A DNA stretch of 6,689 nt. Source: Phycisphaeraceae bacterium. GTDB taxonomy: Bacteria > Planctomycetota > Phycisphaerae > Phycisphaerales > Phycisphaeraceae. The stretch covers positions 1 to 6,689 of the forward strand of contig JADZCW010000141.1 in the NCBI GenBank assembly GCA_020851395.1, written 5' to 3'. Positions 1 through 5,863 of the stretch are shown here, piece by piece. Under the pieces are notes generated by a model. That model was not told where the DNA came from, searched no databases, and saw only the letters and a program-made list of their open reading frames with translations. Position numbers and translations under genes: made by a program. Position 1 is the stretch's first letter. Every line of letters starts with the position of its first letter.

Positions 1-1259
1 AGCAGCAGCGCGGCGCCCTGCGCCGCTGGAACGTCGCCCTCGTCGCCATCAACTTCATCCTCTGCCTCTTCGGCACCTACCTCACGCGCAGCGGCGTCGT
101 CCAGTCCGTCCACGCCTTCGCCGGCTCCTTCGTCGCTTCCTTCTTCCTCGCCCTGATCCTGCTGTGCTTAGGCGTCAGCGGCGCCCTGCTGATCTGGCGA
201 TGGAACCGCCTCGACACCGCCGACCCCGTCGCCAGCCCCTGGAGTAAAGAAGGCGCCTTCTGGCTCGCCAACGTCCTCTTGATCGTCATGACCGCCGCGA
301 CGATCGTCGGCACCCTCTGGCCCGCCATCCACGCCCTCTTCACCGGCGCGCCTCAGCCCGGCATGCAAGAGGGCCCGACCGTCGGCCTCAACTCCCGCTT
401 CTACAACCAGATCGTCCTGCCCATGGGCCTCGTACTGCTCGCCCTGATGGCCTTCGGCCCCATGCTCTCCGTCGCCGGCAACGCCAAACAACTCCTCCGC
501 CGCATGATCTTCCCGCTCATCGGCGGTGGGGGGGTCGCCATCGTCCAATTCCTCCTGGGCATCCACGACGCCTGGGCCCTGGCCTGCGGCGCCGTCACCG
601 GCACAGCCCTGCTCAGCATCACCCTGGGCTTCCTCGAGGCCGTCAACCTCCGCCGCAGCCAGACCGACCAAGGCATGCTCTCCGCCGCCATCCGAGTCTT
701 CGACAGTTCCCACCGTCGCTACGGCGGCCAGATCGTCCACCTCGGCATGCTCATGATCATGGTCGGCATCGCCGGATCGAGCCTCTTCGACCACAAGGAC
801 ACCTTCGTCCTCGAGAAGAACGGCACCCAACTCATCGGCGACTACAAGCTCCACTACCTCGACTTCCGCCAGGTCAAGGGCTCGAACTACACCGCCTTCC
901 AGGCCGACGTCGCCCTCGAAGCCCCCGACGGCTCGACCACGAACCTCTTCCCCCAGATGCGCTACTACGACAAGTCCAGCCAGCCCAACACCGAGGTCGC
1001 CCTCATGACCAACCTCCGCCGTGACGTCTACGTCACCCTCGCCGGCTGGGAACACTCCGGCACGCGCGCCACCCTCGAGGCCCGCATCAACCCCCTCGTC
1101 GCCTGGATCTGGGTCGGCGGCATCGTCCTGAGCCTCGGCGCCCTCCTGGGCCTGATGCCCCGCTTCCTCCCCGACCGCCAGACATCGCCCGCCGGCAAGC
1201 CCGCCGCCTCCAAGCCCTACCACATCCCCCTGAACTCCTGCGAGACGGACACGCAATGA
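1..1259 (+). CDS. ccmF: CcmF, cytochrome c haem lyase subunit (5' end missing)
   Basis: CcmF is the large polytopic inner-membrane protein that takes haem from holo-CcmE and, normally with CcmH, attaches it to the CXXCH motifs of apocytochrome c on the outer face of the membrane. The frame is open from the left edge (first full codon at base 3), giving 418 visible residues. CcmF proteins are usually about 650 residues, so roughly the first third, including the WWD domain, is missing. Visible landmarks are GTYLTRSGVVQSVHAF near residues 24-39, whose His (residue 37) matches the conserved periplasmic haem-ligand His, and RYGGQIVHLG near 241-250, whose His (residue 246) matches the conserved membrane His. 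The late conserved block RINPLVAWIWVGG lies at 361-373, followed by a last membrane helix and a short polar tail. Many hydrophobic helices alternate with loops, as in the family. An internal ATG at 279 is not the start, because conserved CcmF sequence continues upstream of it. The stop overlaps the next start (ATGA, 1256-1259), indicating translational coupling. Confidence 0.95.
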   Translation, partial: QQRGALRRWNVALVAINFILCLFGTYLTRSGVVQSVHAFAGSFVASFFLALILLCLGVSGALLIWRWNRLDTADPVASPWSKEGAFWLANVLLIVMTAATIVGTLWPAIHALFTGAPQPGMQEGPTVGLNSRFYNQIVLPMGLVLLALMAFGPMLSVAGNAKQLLRRMIFPLIGGGGVAIVQFLLGIHDAWALACGAVTGTALLSITLGFLEAVNLRRSQTDQGMLSAAIRVFDSSHRRYGGQIVHLGMLMIMVGIAGSSLFDHKDTFVLEKNGTQLIGDYKLHYLDFRQVKGSNYTAFQADVALEAPDGSTTNLFPQMRYYDKSSQPNTEVALMTNLRRDVYVTLAGWEHSGTRATLEARINPLVAWIWVGGIVLSLGALLGLMPRFLPDRQTSPAGKPAASKPYHIPLNSCETDTQ

Positions 1260-2464
1260 ACCTCAACTCCCTCCCCCGCGCCGCCTCCCTCTTCACCACC
1301 ACGCTGGCCCTCGCCCTCTCCGCCGCCTCCCTCGCCCAGATGCCGATGGACGCCACCGGCGCCATGCCCCCCGGCCACCCCGAGATCGCCCCGCCTCTGC
1401 CCGACAACATGGACACCACCTCCGTCGGCCGAGTCACCGTCCAGGTACGTCAGCACGCCCCTGACTCCCCACCCGTCACCTCCGGCGACGTGACCCTCGA
1501 GCTCCAGCACCGCGGCCACGTCATGCAGACCCTCACCGCCGCCATCGATGACCACGGCCACGCCGTCTTCGAGAACGTCCCCGTCGGCATCCCCGTCGTC
1601 GCCGTCGCTCAGTACGAGCACCAGGGCGTCCGTTTCACCGCCGAGAGCGAACCCCTCAACGCCGAAACCCCCAACACCGACATCGAGCTGACCATCTGCG
1701 ACACCACCACCGAGAAGCCCGACCTCGCCGTCAGCAGCCGTCACGTCATGGCCCGCGCCACCCCCCATGGCCTGATGGTCCAGGAGATGCTCGTCATCGC
1801 CAACCCCGCCGACAAAGTCTGGGCCCCCATCGACCTCACCGCTTCCCCCGTTGCCACCTCCCCCTCCGAGCCCCACCCCGGCCTGACTTTCCTCCTGCCC
1901 CTGCCGCCGACCGCCGCCAACCTCCGCCTCGGTCAGGGCCTGACACCCGACAACTCCACCGTCGTCGACCACAACCTCCAGTTCCGTTCCCCGCTCCTGC
2001 CCGGTGACAACTCCATCACCATCGCCTACGTCATCCCCCTCCAGGACGGCCAGGCCGTCCTCCCGCTCCGGAGCACCTTGCCCACCAAGCAGGTCATGGT
2101 CTTCCTCCCCAGCGACGGCTCATCCATCCAGGCCCAGGGCCTCTCGGACAGCGGCGCCATGACCGCCGGACCGGGCGAGGTCCGTGCCTTCCGCGCCTCG
2201 GACGTTCCCGCCGATCAGACCCTCACCCTCACCGTCCGCCCCGGCCAAGCCATGACCATGCCCTCCGACGCCGCGACCACCGAGCCCTCCGCCGCGCCGC
2301 CAGCCCCCGCCCAGCAACCCACGCCGCCCTACACGCCGCAATCCGAAGTTCCCGCGCCCACCGCCCCCTCCGGCAGCGCCCGCACCCTCGCCCTCGCCGG
2401 CGGCGCCGTGCTCCTCGTCCTGGGCGTTATCATGGCCCTGGCCCGGCGTTCCAAGAAATCCTGA
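1256..2464 (+). CDS. Unrecognised secreted, C-terminally anchored protein in the ccm operon
   Basis: I do not recognise a named family for this 402-residue protein. Residues 1-28 look like a signal peptide (hydrophobic core TTTLALALSAASLA). Residues 29-52 are rich in Met, Pro and His and contain MPPGHPEI. Residues about 57-150 read as a beta-rich domain (alternating VTVQVRQ, DVTLELQHRG, HAVFENVPVG) resembling carboxypeptidase-regulatory or Ig-like folds. Residues about 155-330 form a second probable beta domain opening with RHVMARATPHGLMVQEMLV. A Pro/Ala/Thr-rich linker spans about 338-375, one membrane helix about 377-396, and a basic tail RRSKKS ends the protein. The predicted topology is a large periplasmic part held in the inner membrane by its C terminus. 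It has a single Cys (148), so it cannot be a CcmG or CcmH thiol protein, and it lacks a CcmE-type haem-binding motif. It overlaps ccmF by four bases and precedes ccmA by 29, which points to a role in cytochrome c maturation or haem/metal handling. That role is inferred from context only. The upstream GAGACGGA is a weak ribosome site, so coupling from ccmF probably matters. Confidence 0.85.
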   Translation: MNLNSLPRAASLFTTTLALALSAASLAQMPMDATGAMPPGHPEIAPPLPDNMDTTSVGRVTVQVRQHAPDSPPVTSGDVTLELQHRGHVMQTLTAAIDDHGHAVFENVPVGIPVVAVAQYEHQGVRFTAESEPLNAETPNTDIELTICDTTTEKPDLAVSSRHVMARATPHGLMVQEMLVIANPADKVWAPIDLTASPVATSPSEPHPGLTFLLPLPPTAANLRLGQGLTPDNSTVVDHNLQFRSPLLPGDNSITIAYVIPLQDGQAVLPLRSTLPTKQVMVFLPSDGSSIQAQGLSDSGAMTAGPGEVRAFRASDVPADQTLTLTVRPGQAMTMPSDAATTEPSAAPPAPAQQPTPPYTPQSEVPAPTAPSGSARTLALAGGAVLLVLGVIMALARRSKKS

Positions 2465-2493
2465 CCCGCCGCGGCCCGACCCCTCCGGCCATC

Positions 2494-3243
2494 ATGACCC
2501 ACGCCGCGCCCGCAACCTCGTCCCCCCCTGACGTCGCCGCCGCACCGGCCGTCCGCATGGCCGACCTCGTCAAGCGCATCGACGACCGCCCCATCCTCGC
2601 CGGCCTGACCCTGACGATCTCGCGCGGCACGTTCGTCGCCCTCGCCGGCGCCAACGGCGCCGGCAAAACGACTCTCCTGCACATCCTCGCCACCCTCACC
2701 ACACGCACCGCCGGCCGTCTCGACCTCCTCGGCCACCCCGTCACCCACGGCGCCGCCTCCGCCCACCTCCGCGCCAAGATCGGCCTGATCGGCCACCAGG
2801 CCCTGCTCTACCGCGACCTCACAGCCCGCGAAAACCTCCTCTTCTTCGCCCGCCTCTACAACATCCCCGACCCCCCGGCACGCGCCGCCCAACTCCTCAC
2901 CCGCATGGGCCTGATCGACCGCGCCGACGACCCCGCCTCCACCCTCAGCCGAGGCATGCTCCAACGCCTCGGCATCGCCCGCGCCGTCGTCCACGACCCC
3001 GACCTCCTCCTCGCCGACGAGCCCTTCGCCGGCCTGGACGCCCCCTCCACCGCCGCCATCGAGAACCTCCTGACCGAGCTGCACCACTCCGGCAAGACCA
3101 TCTTGATGAGCAACCACGACGTTCCACAATCCCTCCGCCTCGCCCAGCACGTCATCGCCCTGCGCCGCGGCCGCTGCGTCATGGATCAACCCACTTCCGG
3201 GGGCGGAGTTACTCCCGCCCAGCTCCTGGAGGCCATCCGATGA
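2494..3243 (+). CDS. ccmA: CcmA, haem-exporter-type ABC ATPase of cytochrome c maturation
   Basis: CcmA is the cytoplasmic ATPase that, with CcmB and CcmC, drives release of holo-CcmE so that haem can pass to CcmF. In the 249 residues all ABC motifs are present: Walker A GANGAGKTT at 52-60, the Q-loop region GLIGHQALLYRDLTARENL at 97-115 (a wording typical of CcmA), signature LSRGMLQR at 151-158, Walker B LLLADEPFAGLD at 171-182 with catalytic Glu176, and the H-loop MSNHD with His208. It is longer than the E. coli protein (about 207) because of a low-complexity Ala/Pro N-terminal stretch and a short C-terminal extension. The start is uncertain. ATG at 2494 has no clear ribosome site, and an alternative ATG at 2557 (residue 22, MADLVKRI) would give 228 residues starting right at the ABC domain; I keep the longer form. 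It overlaps ccmB by four bases (ATGA at 3240-3243). Confidence 0.95.
   Translation: MTHAAPATSSPPDVAAAPAVRMADLVKRIDDRPILAGLTLTISRGTFVALAGANGAGKTTLLHILATLTTRTAGRLDLLGHPVTHGAASAHLRAKIGLIGHQALLYRDLTARENLLFFARLYNIPDPPARAAQLLTRMGLIDRADDPASTLSRGMLQRLGIARAVVHDPDLLLADEPFAGLDAPSTAAIENLLTELHHSGKTILMSNHDVPQSLRLAQHVIALRRGRCVMDQPTSGGGVTPAQLLEAIR
3228..3232 (+). promoter_or_regulatory. Strong Shine-Dalgarno site for ccmB inside the ccmA 3' end
   Basis: GGAGG lies seven bases before the ccmB ATG at 3240, within the last codons of ccmA. It is one of the clearest ribosome sites in the window and fixes the ccmB start at the overlapping ATGA. The overlap plus this site fits coupled synthesis of the ATPase and its membrane partner. 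Confidence 0.75.
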
Positions 3244-3914
3244 CCCTCCTCAAACAGCTCTGGCTCCTGACCGCCAAGGACCTCCGCATCGAGGCCCGCA
3301 CCCGCCAGACCCTCGGCCTGATCGTCGTCCTGGGCCTCCTGATCGTCGTCGTGTTGGGATTAGGCCTCGGCCCCGAACAGCTCAACCAAAGCCTCGCCGC
3401 CCCCGCCGCCCTCTGGGTCGCCTACCTCTTCGGCGGCGTTCTGTGCTTTGAGAAAACCATGGCTGTCGAGCGTCACGACGCCGCCCTGGCCGGCCTGCTC
3501 ATGGCCCCCGTCGACCGCGGCGTCATCTACCTCGCCAAGCTCCTGAGCAACCTCATCCTCATGTTCGCCCTCGCCGCCATCGTCACCCCCATCGCCGTGA
3601 CCATGCTCAGCTTCGACCTCTCACCCGCCCCCGGCGGTTTCGCCGCCGTCATGGCCCTGGCCATGATCGGCTACGCCGCCCTGGGCACCCTCTTCTCCGC
3701 CCCAGTCAGCGCCACCCGCCTCAAGGGCGGCCTGCTCGCCGTCATCGTCCTGCCCATCGCGCTGCCCCTGGTCATCGTCTCGACCCAGCTTCTCCTGGCC
3801 ATGTTCCGCGACCAAGTCCCCCTCACTGGCACGGGCCTTGCCATCCTCCTGGCATGTGACGCGATCTACCTCGTCGTCAGTTGGCTGTTGTTCGAACTCG
3901 TCCTCGAACCCTAA
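3240..3914 (+). CDS. ccmB: CcmB, membrane subunit of the Ccm ABC transporter
   Basis: CcmB is the integral membrane subunit that pairs with CcmA in the CcmABCD complex releasing haem-loaded CcmE. The 224 residues match the usual family length of about 220. The N terminus has the family hallmark KDLRIEARTRQTLG at 13-26, followed by about six hydrophobic helices near 24-44, 55-72, 100-122, 133-155, 163-183 and 198-221. The conserved cytoplasmic loop reads FEKTMAVERHDAALAGLL at 70-87, then MAPVDRGVIYLAK at 88-100, which is very typical of CcmB. The later RLKGGLLAVIVLPIALPL at 160-177 is also a family hallmark. The start is set by GGAGG seven bases upstream and overlaps the ccmA stop; ccmC starts 12 bases after the stop. 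A TTA leucine codon at 3360 is unusual in this GC-rich context but sits in an ordinary helix. Confidence 0.94.
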   Translation: MTLLKQLWLLTAKDLRIEARTRQTLGLIVVLGLLIVVVLGLGLGPEQLNQSLAAPAALWVAYLFGGVLCFEKTMAVERHDAALAGLLMAPVDRGVIYLAKLLSNLILMFALAAIVTPIAVTMLSFDLSPAPGGFAAVMALAMIGYAALGTLFSAPVSATRLKGGLLAVIVLPIALPLVIVSTQLLLAMFRDQVPLTGTGLAILLACDAIYLVVSWLLFELVLEP

Positions 3915-3916
3915 GC

Positions 3917-3920
3917 GGAG
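3917..3920 (+). promoter_or_regulatory. Shine-Dalgarno site for ccmC
   Basis: GGAG sits six bases before the ATG at 3927, in the 12-base gap after the ccmB stop. It supports this start for ccmC and reading through from ccmB on one transcript. Confidence 0.65.
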
Positions 3921-3926
3921 CCCGAC

Positions 3927-4619
3927 ATGACCACGCAGCCAAGACACGCCGGCCTGGCGATCTTCGCCACCCTCTACTGGCTCCTCACCGCCCTCCTCGC
4001 CGCCGCCGTGACGGTCATGACCCTCTACTGGACCCCCGTCGAGCAGTCCATGGGCCCCGTCCAGAAGATCTTCTATCTCCACCTCCCCTCCGCCATCAAC
4101 ACCCTCCTCGCCGCCTTCATCGTCTTCGTCGCCAGCATCGGCTACCTCCTCCAGCGCAAGAGCGCCTGGGACGACCTCGCCGCCGCCGCCGCGCGCTCCG
4201 CCGCCGTCTTCGGCGCCATCGTCCTGATCACCGGCATGATCTGGGGCAAGGCCGCCTGGGGTCAGTGGTGGACCTGGAGCCCGCGCCTGACTTTCAGCCT
4301 CGTACTCTGGCTCCTCTACGTCGTCTACCTCATCATCCGACCCTCCGTCGAGGGTGAGCACCGCCGCGCCCTGGTCTGCGCCGTCTACGGCATCGTCGCC
4401 TTCCTCGACGTCCCGCTCGTCTGGCTCTCAGCCCGCCTCATGCCCGACATCCACCCCGGCTCAATCCAGCTCGAGCCCGAGATGAAGCTCACCCTCCTCG
4501 CCGCCTTCGTCCCCGTCACCCTCGCCGCCCTGGGCCTGACCGTCACCGGCTGGCGCCTCGCCGCCAGCCGACGCCGCAAGCTCGCCGACCACGCCGAACT
4601 CGAGGCCCAGACCGCCTAG
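3927..4619 (+). CDS. ccmC: CcmC, haem-handling protein that loads CcmE, with altered WWD motif
   Basis: CcmC is a six-helix inner-membrane protein that binds haem on the outer face through two His residues and a Trp-rich WWD motif and passes it to CcmE. The 230 residues show IFYLHLPSA at 48-56, whose His52 corresponds to the first conserved haem-ligand His, and SARLMPDIHPGS at 168-179, whose His176 corresponds to the second. The Trp-rich motif WGKAAWGQWWTWSPRLT lies at 106-122. In the usual family form this ends WWxWDxRLT, so residue 118 is Ser (codon AGC at 4278-4280) in place of the Asp that gives the WWD motif its name. The following LVLWLLYVVYLIIR at 125-138 is typical. The stretch before the second His reads SARLMPDIH where many CcmC proteins have two Trp (SVxWWxTLH). 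The reading frame is clean, with GGAG six bases before the start. No ccmD is seen on either side. The family call is secure; full function with these changes is not shown by sequence. Confidence 0.93.
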   Translation: MTTQPRHAGLAIFATLYWLLTALLAAAVTVMTLYWTPVEQSMGPVQKIFYLHLPSAINTLLAAFIVFVASIGYLLQRKSAWDDLAAAAARSAAVFGAIVLITGMIWGKAAWGQWWTWSPRLTFSLVLWLLYVVYLIIRPSVEGEHRRALVCAVYGIVAFLDVPLVWLSARLMPDIHPGSIQLEPEMKLTLLAAFVPVTLAALGLTVTGWRLAASRRRKLADHAELEAQTA

Positions 4620-4643
4620 CCTGGTTTCAAGTCAGATAAAAGT
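4620..4643 (+). promoter_or_regulatory. AT-rich spacer, possible weak promoter
   Basis: This 24-base gap between ccmC and the deacetylase gene has 9 G/C bases, far below its surroundings. It contains GATAAA at 4635-4640, matching a -10 consensus at four of six positions, but I see no -35 partner in the ccmC 3' end and no Shine-Dalgarno site before the ATG at 4644. It could be a promoter giving a very short leader, or simply an unstructured ribosome entry region on the ccm transcript. Confidence 0.25.
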
Positions 4644-5693
4644 ATGCACCTGATCATCGCCTTCGACACCGAGGACTTCGCCACCCCACAGGCCTGGGAC
4701 GCCCAAAAATTCTGGGCCGACGAACTGACCGCCCGCCGCATCCGTGGCTCATTCCAGTGCGTCGGCCAGCTCATCCGCACCCTCCAGGCCCGCCGTCCCG
4801 ACGTCCTCCACGCCCTCGCCCGTCACGAGATCGGCTACCACACCGACCGCCACTCCCTCGCCCCCACCCACCCCCAGGGCGTCGCCGGCCTCCCACTCGA
4901 CCAGGCCATCAACTGGGTCCTCCAGACCGAAGCCCGCGGCCTTCAGACCCTCCGCGACGCCTTCGGCCGCGACCCCATCAGCTTCGCCCAGCCCGGCCGC
5001 GCCTGGACCGCCGCCGGCCTGCTCGCCATGGCCAGCGTCGGCATCAAGGTCTGGACCAACCCCTCCTTCAAAATCACCCCAGGCCGACCCACCTGGTACT
5101 GCGGCCTCCTCGCCGTCGGCTACGACCTGGCCTTCGAAGACTTCTTCTCCACCGACGACGCCGACCTCGACCTCTTCAAATCACGCGTAAACGACCTCGC
5201 CCTCGCCGCCGGCCGTGACGGAACCGTCTGCCTCTACTCCCACCCCACGCGCCTCGTCACCACCCAGTTCTGGGACCGCCCCTGCTTCGGCGCCACGCCA
5301 CTGACCTTCGACCAGATCCCCCCCGCACCCCTCCGCGAACCCGCCCACATCCAACAACTCCACGACCGCGTCCGCCGCATGCTCGACTGGCTCGCCGCAC
5401 GCACCGACGTCCACTGGACCGACTACGCCTCCACCTACACCCGACACGCCCATCCCCGCCACGACCTGCCCGCCTTGCTCCGTGAGTCCAACCTCCAACC
5501 CGACCAAGTCGGCCGACTCCCCCAACGCATCCTCCCCGATCAACCCCTCTCCCCCGACAACCTCTGGCAGAACAAAAAACCCTACCGCTGGGGCCCGCTC
5601 CCCGACGACCTCGACCGCGACGCCCTGATCCACCAGGCCCGCGCCCTGGCCTGGACCGCCCGACTCGCCGAGCCATCCCCCACGCCTGCCTGA
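4644..5693 (+). CDS. Polysaccharide deacetylase-like (NodB-fold) protein, probably cytoplasmic
   Basis: The protein has the order of motifs found in NodB-homology carbohydrate esterases, which remove N- or O-acetyl groups with a divalent metal. Of 349 residues, motif 1 is FDTED at 7-11. Its D-x-E-D form resembles the DVED version in exopolysaccharide-linked deacetylases more than the usual FDD; Asp8 would be the base and Asp11 a metal ligand. Motif 2 is HTDRH at 66-70, giving the metal-binding His pair. FAQPGRAW at 114-121 fits motif 3, and CLYSHPTRL at 196-204 with His200 fits motif 5. There is no signal peptide or membrane helix, so the protein should be cytoplasmic, unlike many cell-wall deacetylases. 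About 80 residues after 270 (rich in Pro, Asp, Leu) fall outside the catalytic domain and I do not recognise them. The substrate is unknown; a soluble sugar, a sugar nucleotide or a non-carbohydrate amide are all possible. It follows ccmC by 24 bases on the same strand, so co-transcription is possible, but no link to cytochrome maturation is evident. Confidence 0.8.
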   Translation: MHLIIAFDTEDFATPQAWDAQKFWADELTARRIRGSFQCVGQLIRTLQARRPDVLHALARHEIGYHTDRHSLAPTHPQGVAGLPLDQAINWVLQTEARGLQTLRDAFGRDPISFAQPGRAWTAAGLLAMASVGIKVWTNPSFKITPGRPTWYCGLLAVGYDLAFEDFFSTDDADLDLFKSRVNDLALAAGRDGTVCLYSHPTRLVTTQFWDRPCFGATPLTFDQIPPAPLREPAHIQQLHDRVRRMLDWLAARTDVHWTDYASTYTRHAHPRHDLPALLRESNLQPDQVGRLPQRILPDQPLSPDNLWQNKKPYRWGPLPDDLDRDALIHQARALAWTARLAEPSPTPA

Positions 5694-5720
5694 CCAGACG
5701 CCCTCCTCCGAACACCTCCA

Positions 5721-5754
5721 CCCACCGCACGATAGACTCTCCGCTAGCGGTGGG
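5721..5754. repeat. Inverted repeat with nested palindrome in the deacetylase/dioxygenase gap
   Basis: CCCACCGC at 5721-5728 is the exact reverse complement of GCGGTGGG at 5747-5754, with 18 bases between. The right arm overlaps a perfect 10-base palindrome, CCGCTAGCGG (5741-5750), so two alternative foldings compete. Eight G in a row follow at 5752-5759. No T-run follows, so it is not a classical intrinsic terminator. A weak -10-like TAGACT (5733-5738) lies in the loop. It could be a protein-binding site, an mRNA hairpin ending the upstream unit, or chance. The rest of 5694-5863 is pyrimidine-rich and shows no ORF or RNA gene that I can support. Confidence 0.4.
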
Positions 5755-5849
5755 GGGGGTGCTGCTTTCCTCCTCCCCCTGACATCTCCTCGCACACTCG
5801 CCGCCGACGAGCCCCTGCGCTCACGACGATTCCTTTCGCCAACCGCCAC

Positions 5850-5853
5850 GGAG
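5850..5853 (+). promoter_or_regulatory. Shine-Dalgarno site for the PhyH-like gene
   Basis: GGAG lies ten bases before the ATG at 5864. This favours 5864 over the next in-frame ATG at 5876 (residue 5), for which the gap would be 22 bases. Confidence 0.5.
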
Positions 5854-5863
5854 CCTTAGCGCA

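Noticed and set aside
168..170. Rare TTA leucine codons (168 in ccmF and 3360 in ccmB) as a regulatory signal
   Set aside because: Only two were noticed, both in ordinary membrane helices; TTA-based control is known from Streptomyces and nothing here suggests it.
168..1256. Long minus-strand reading frame opposite ccmF (and similar ones at 1217-1972, 2329-3189, 3621-4361, 5181-5849 and 6032-6670)
   Set aside because: Their products are made almost only of Gly, Val, Ala, Asp and Glu, which is what results when C-ending sense codons are read on the opposite strand. Stops are rare there because TTA, CTA and TCA are rare in the sense strand. No domains, and each lies opposite a well-supported gene.
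279..1259. ATG at 279 as the start of a separate 326-residue gene
   Set aside because: The same frame upstream encodes conserved CcmF sequence, including the SVHAF His, so this Met is internal.
1256..2464. The unknown protein as CcmH, CcmG or CcmE
   Set aside because: Only one Cys, no LRCxxC or WCxxC motif, no haem-binding His motif of CcmE, and its length and topology differ from all three.
3881..4357. Plus-strand frame rich in Arg, Pro and His overlapping ccmC (also 4757-5218)
   Set aside because: Low-complexity Arg/Pro/His composition is the usual out-of-frame reading of GC-rich coding sequence; ccmC and the deacetylase explain these regions.
5721..5760. Intrinsic terminator after the deacetylase gene
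   Set aside because: The hairpin is followed by G-rich sequence rather than a T-run, and its 18-base loop is long for a terminator.
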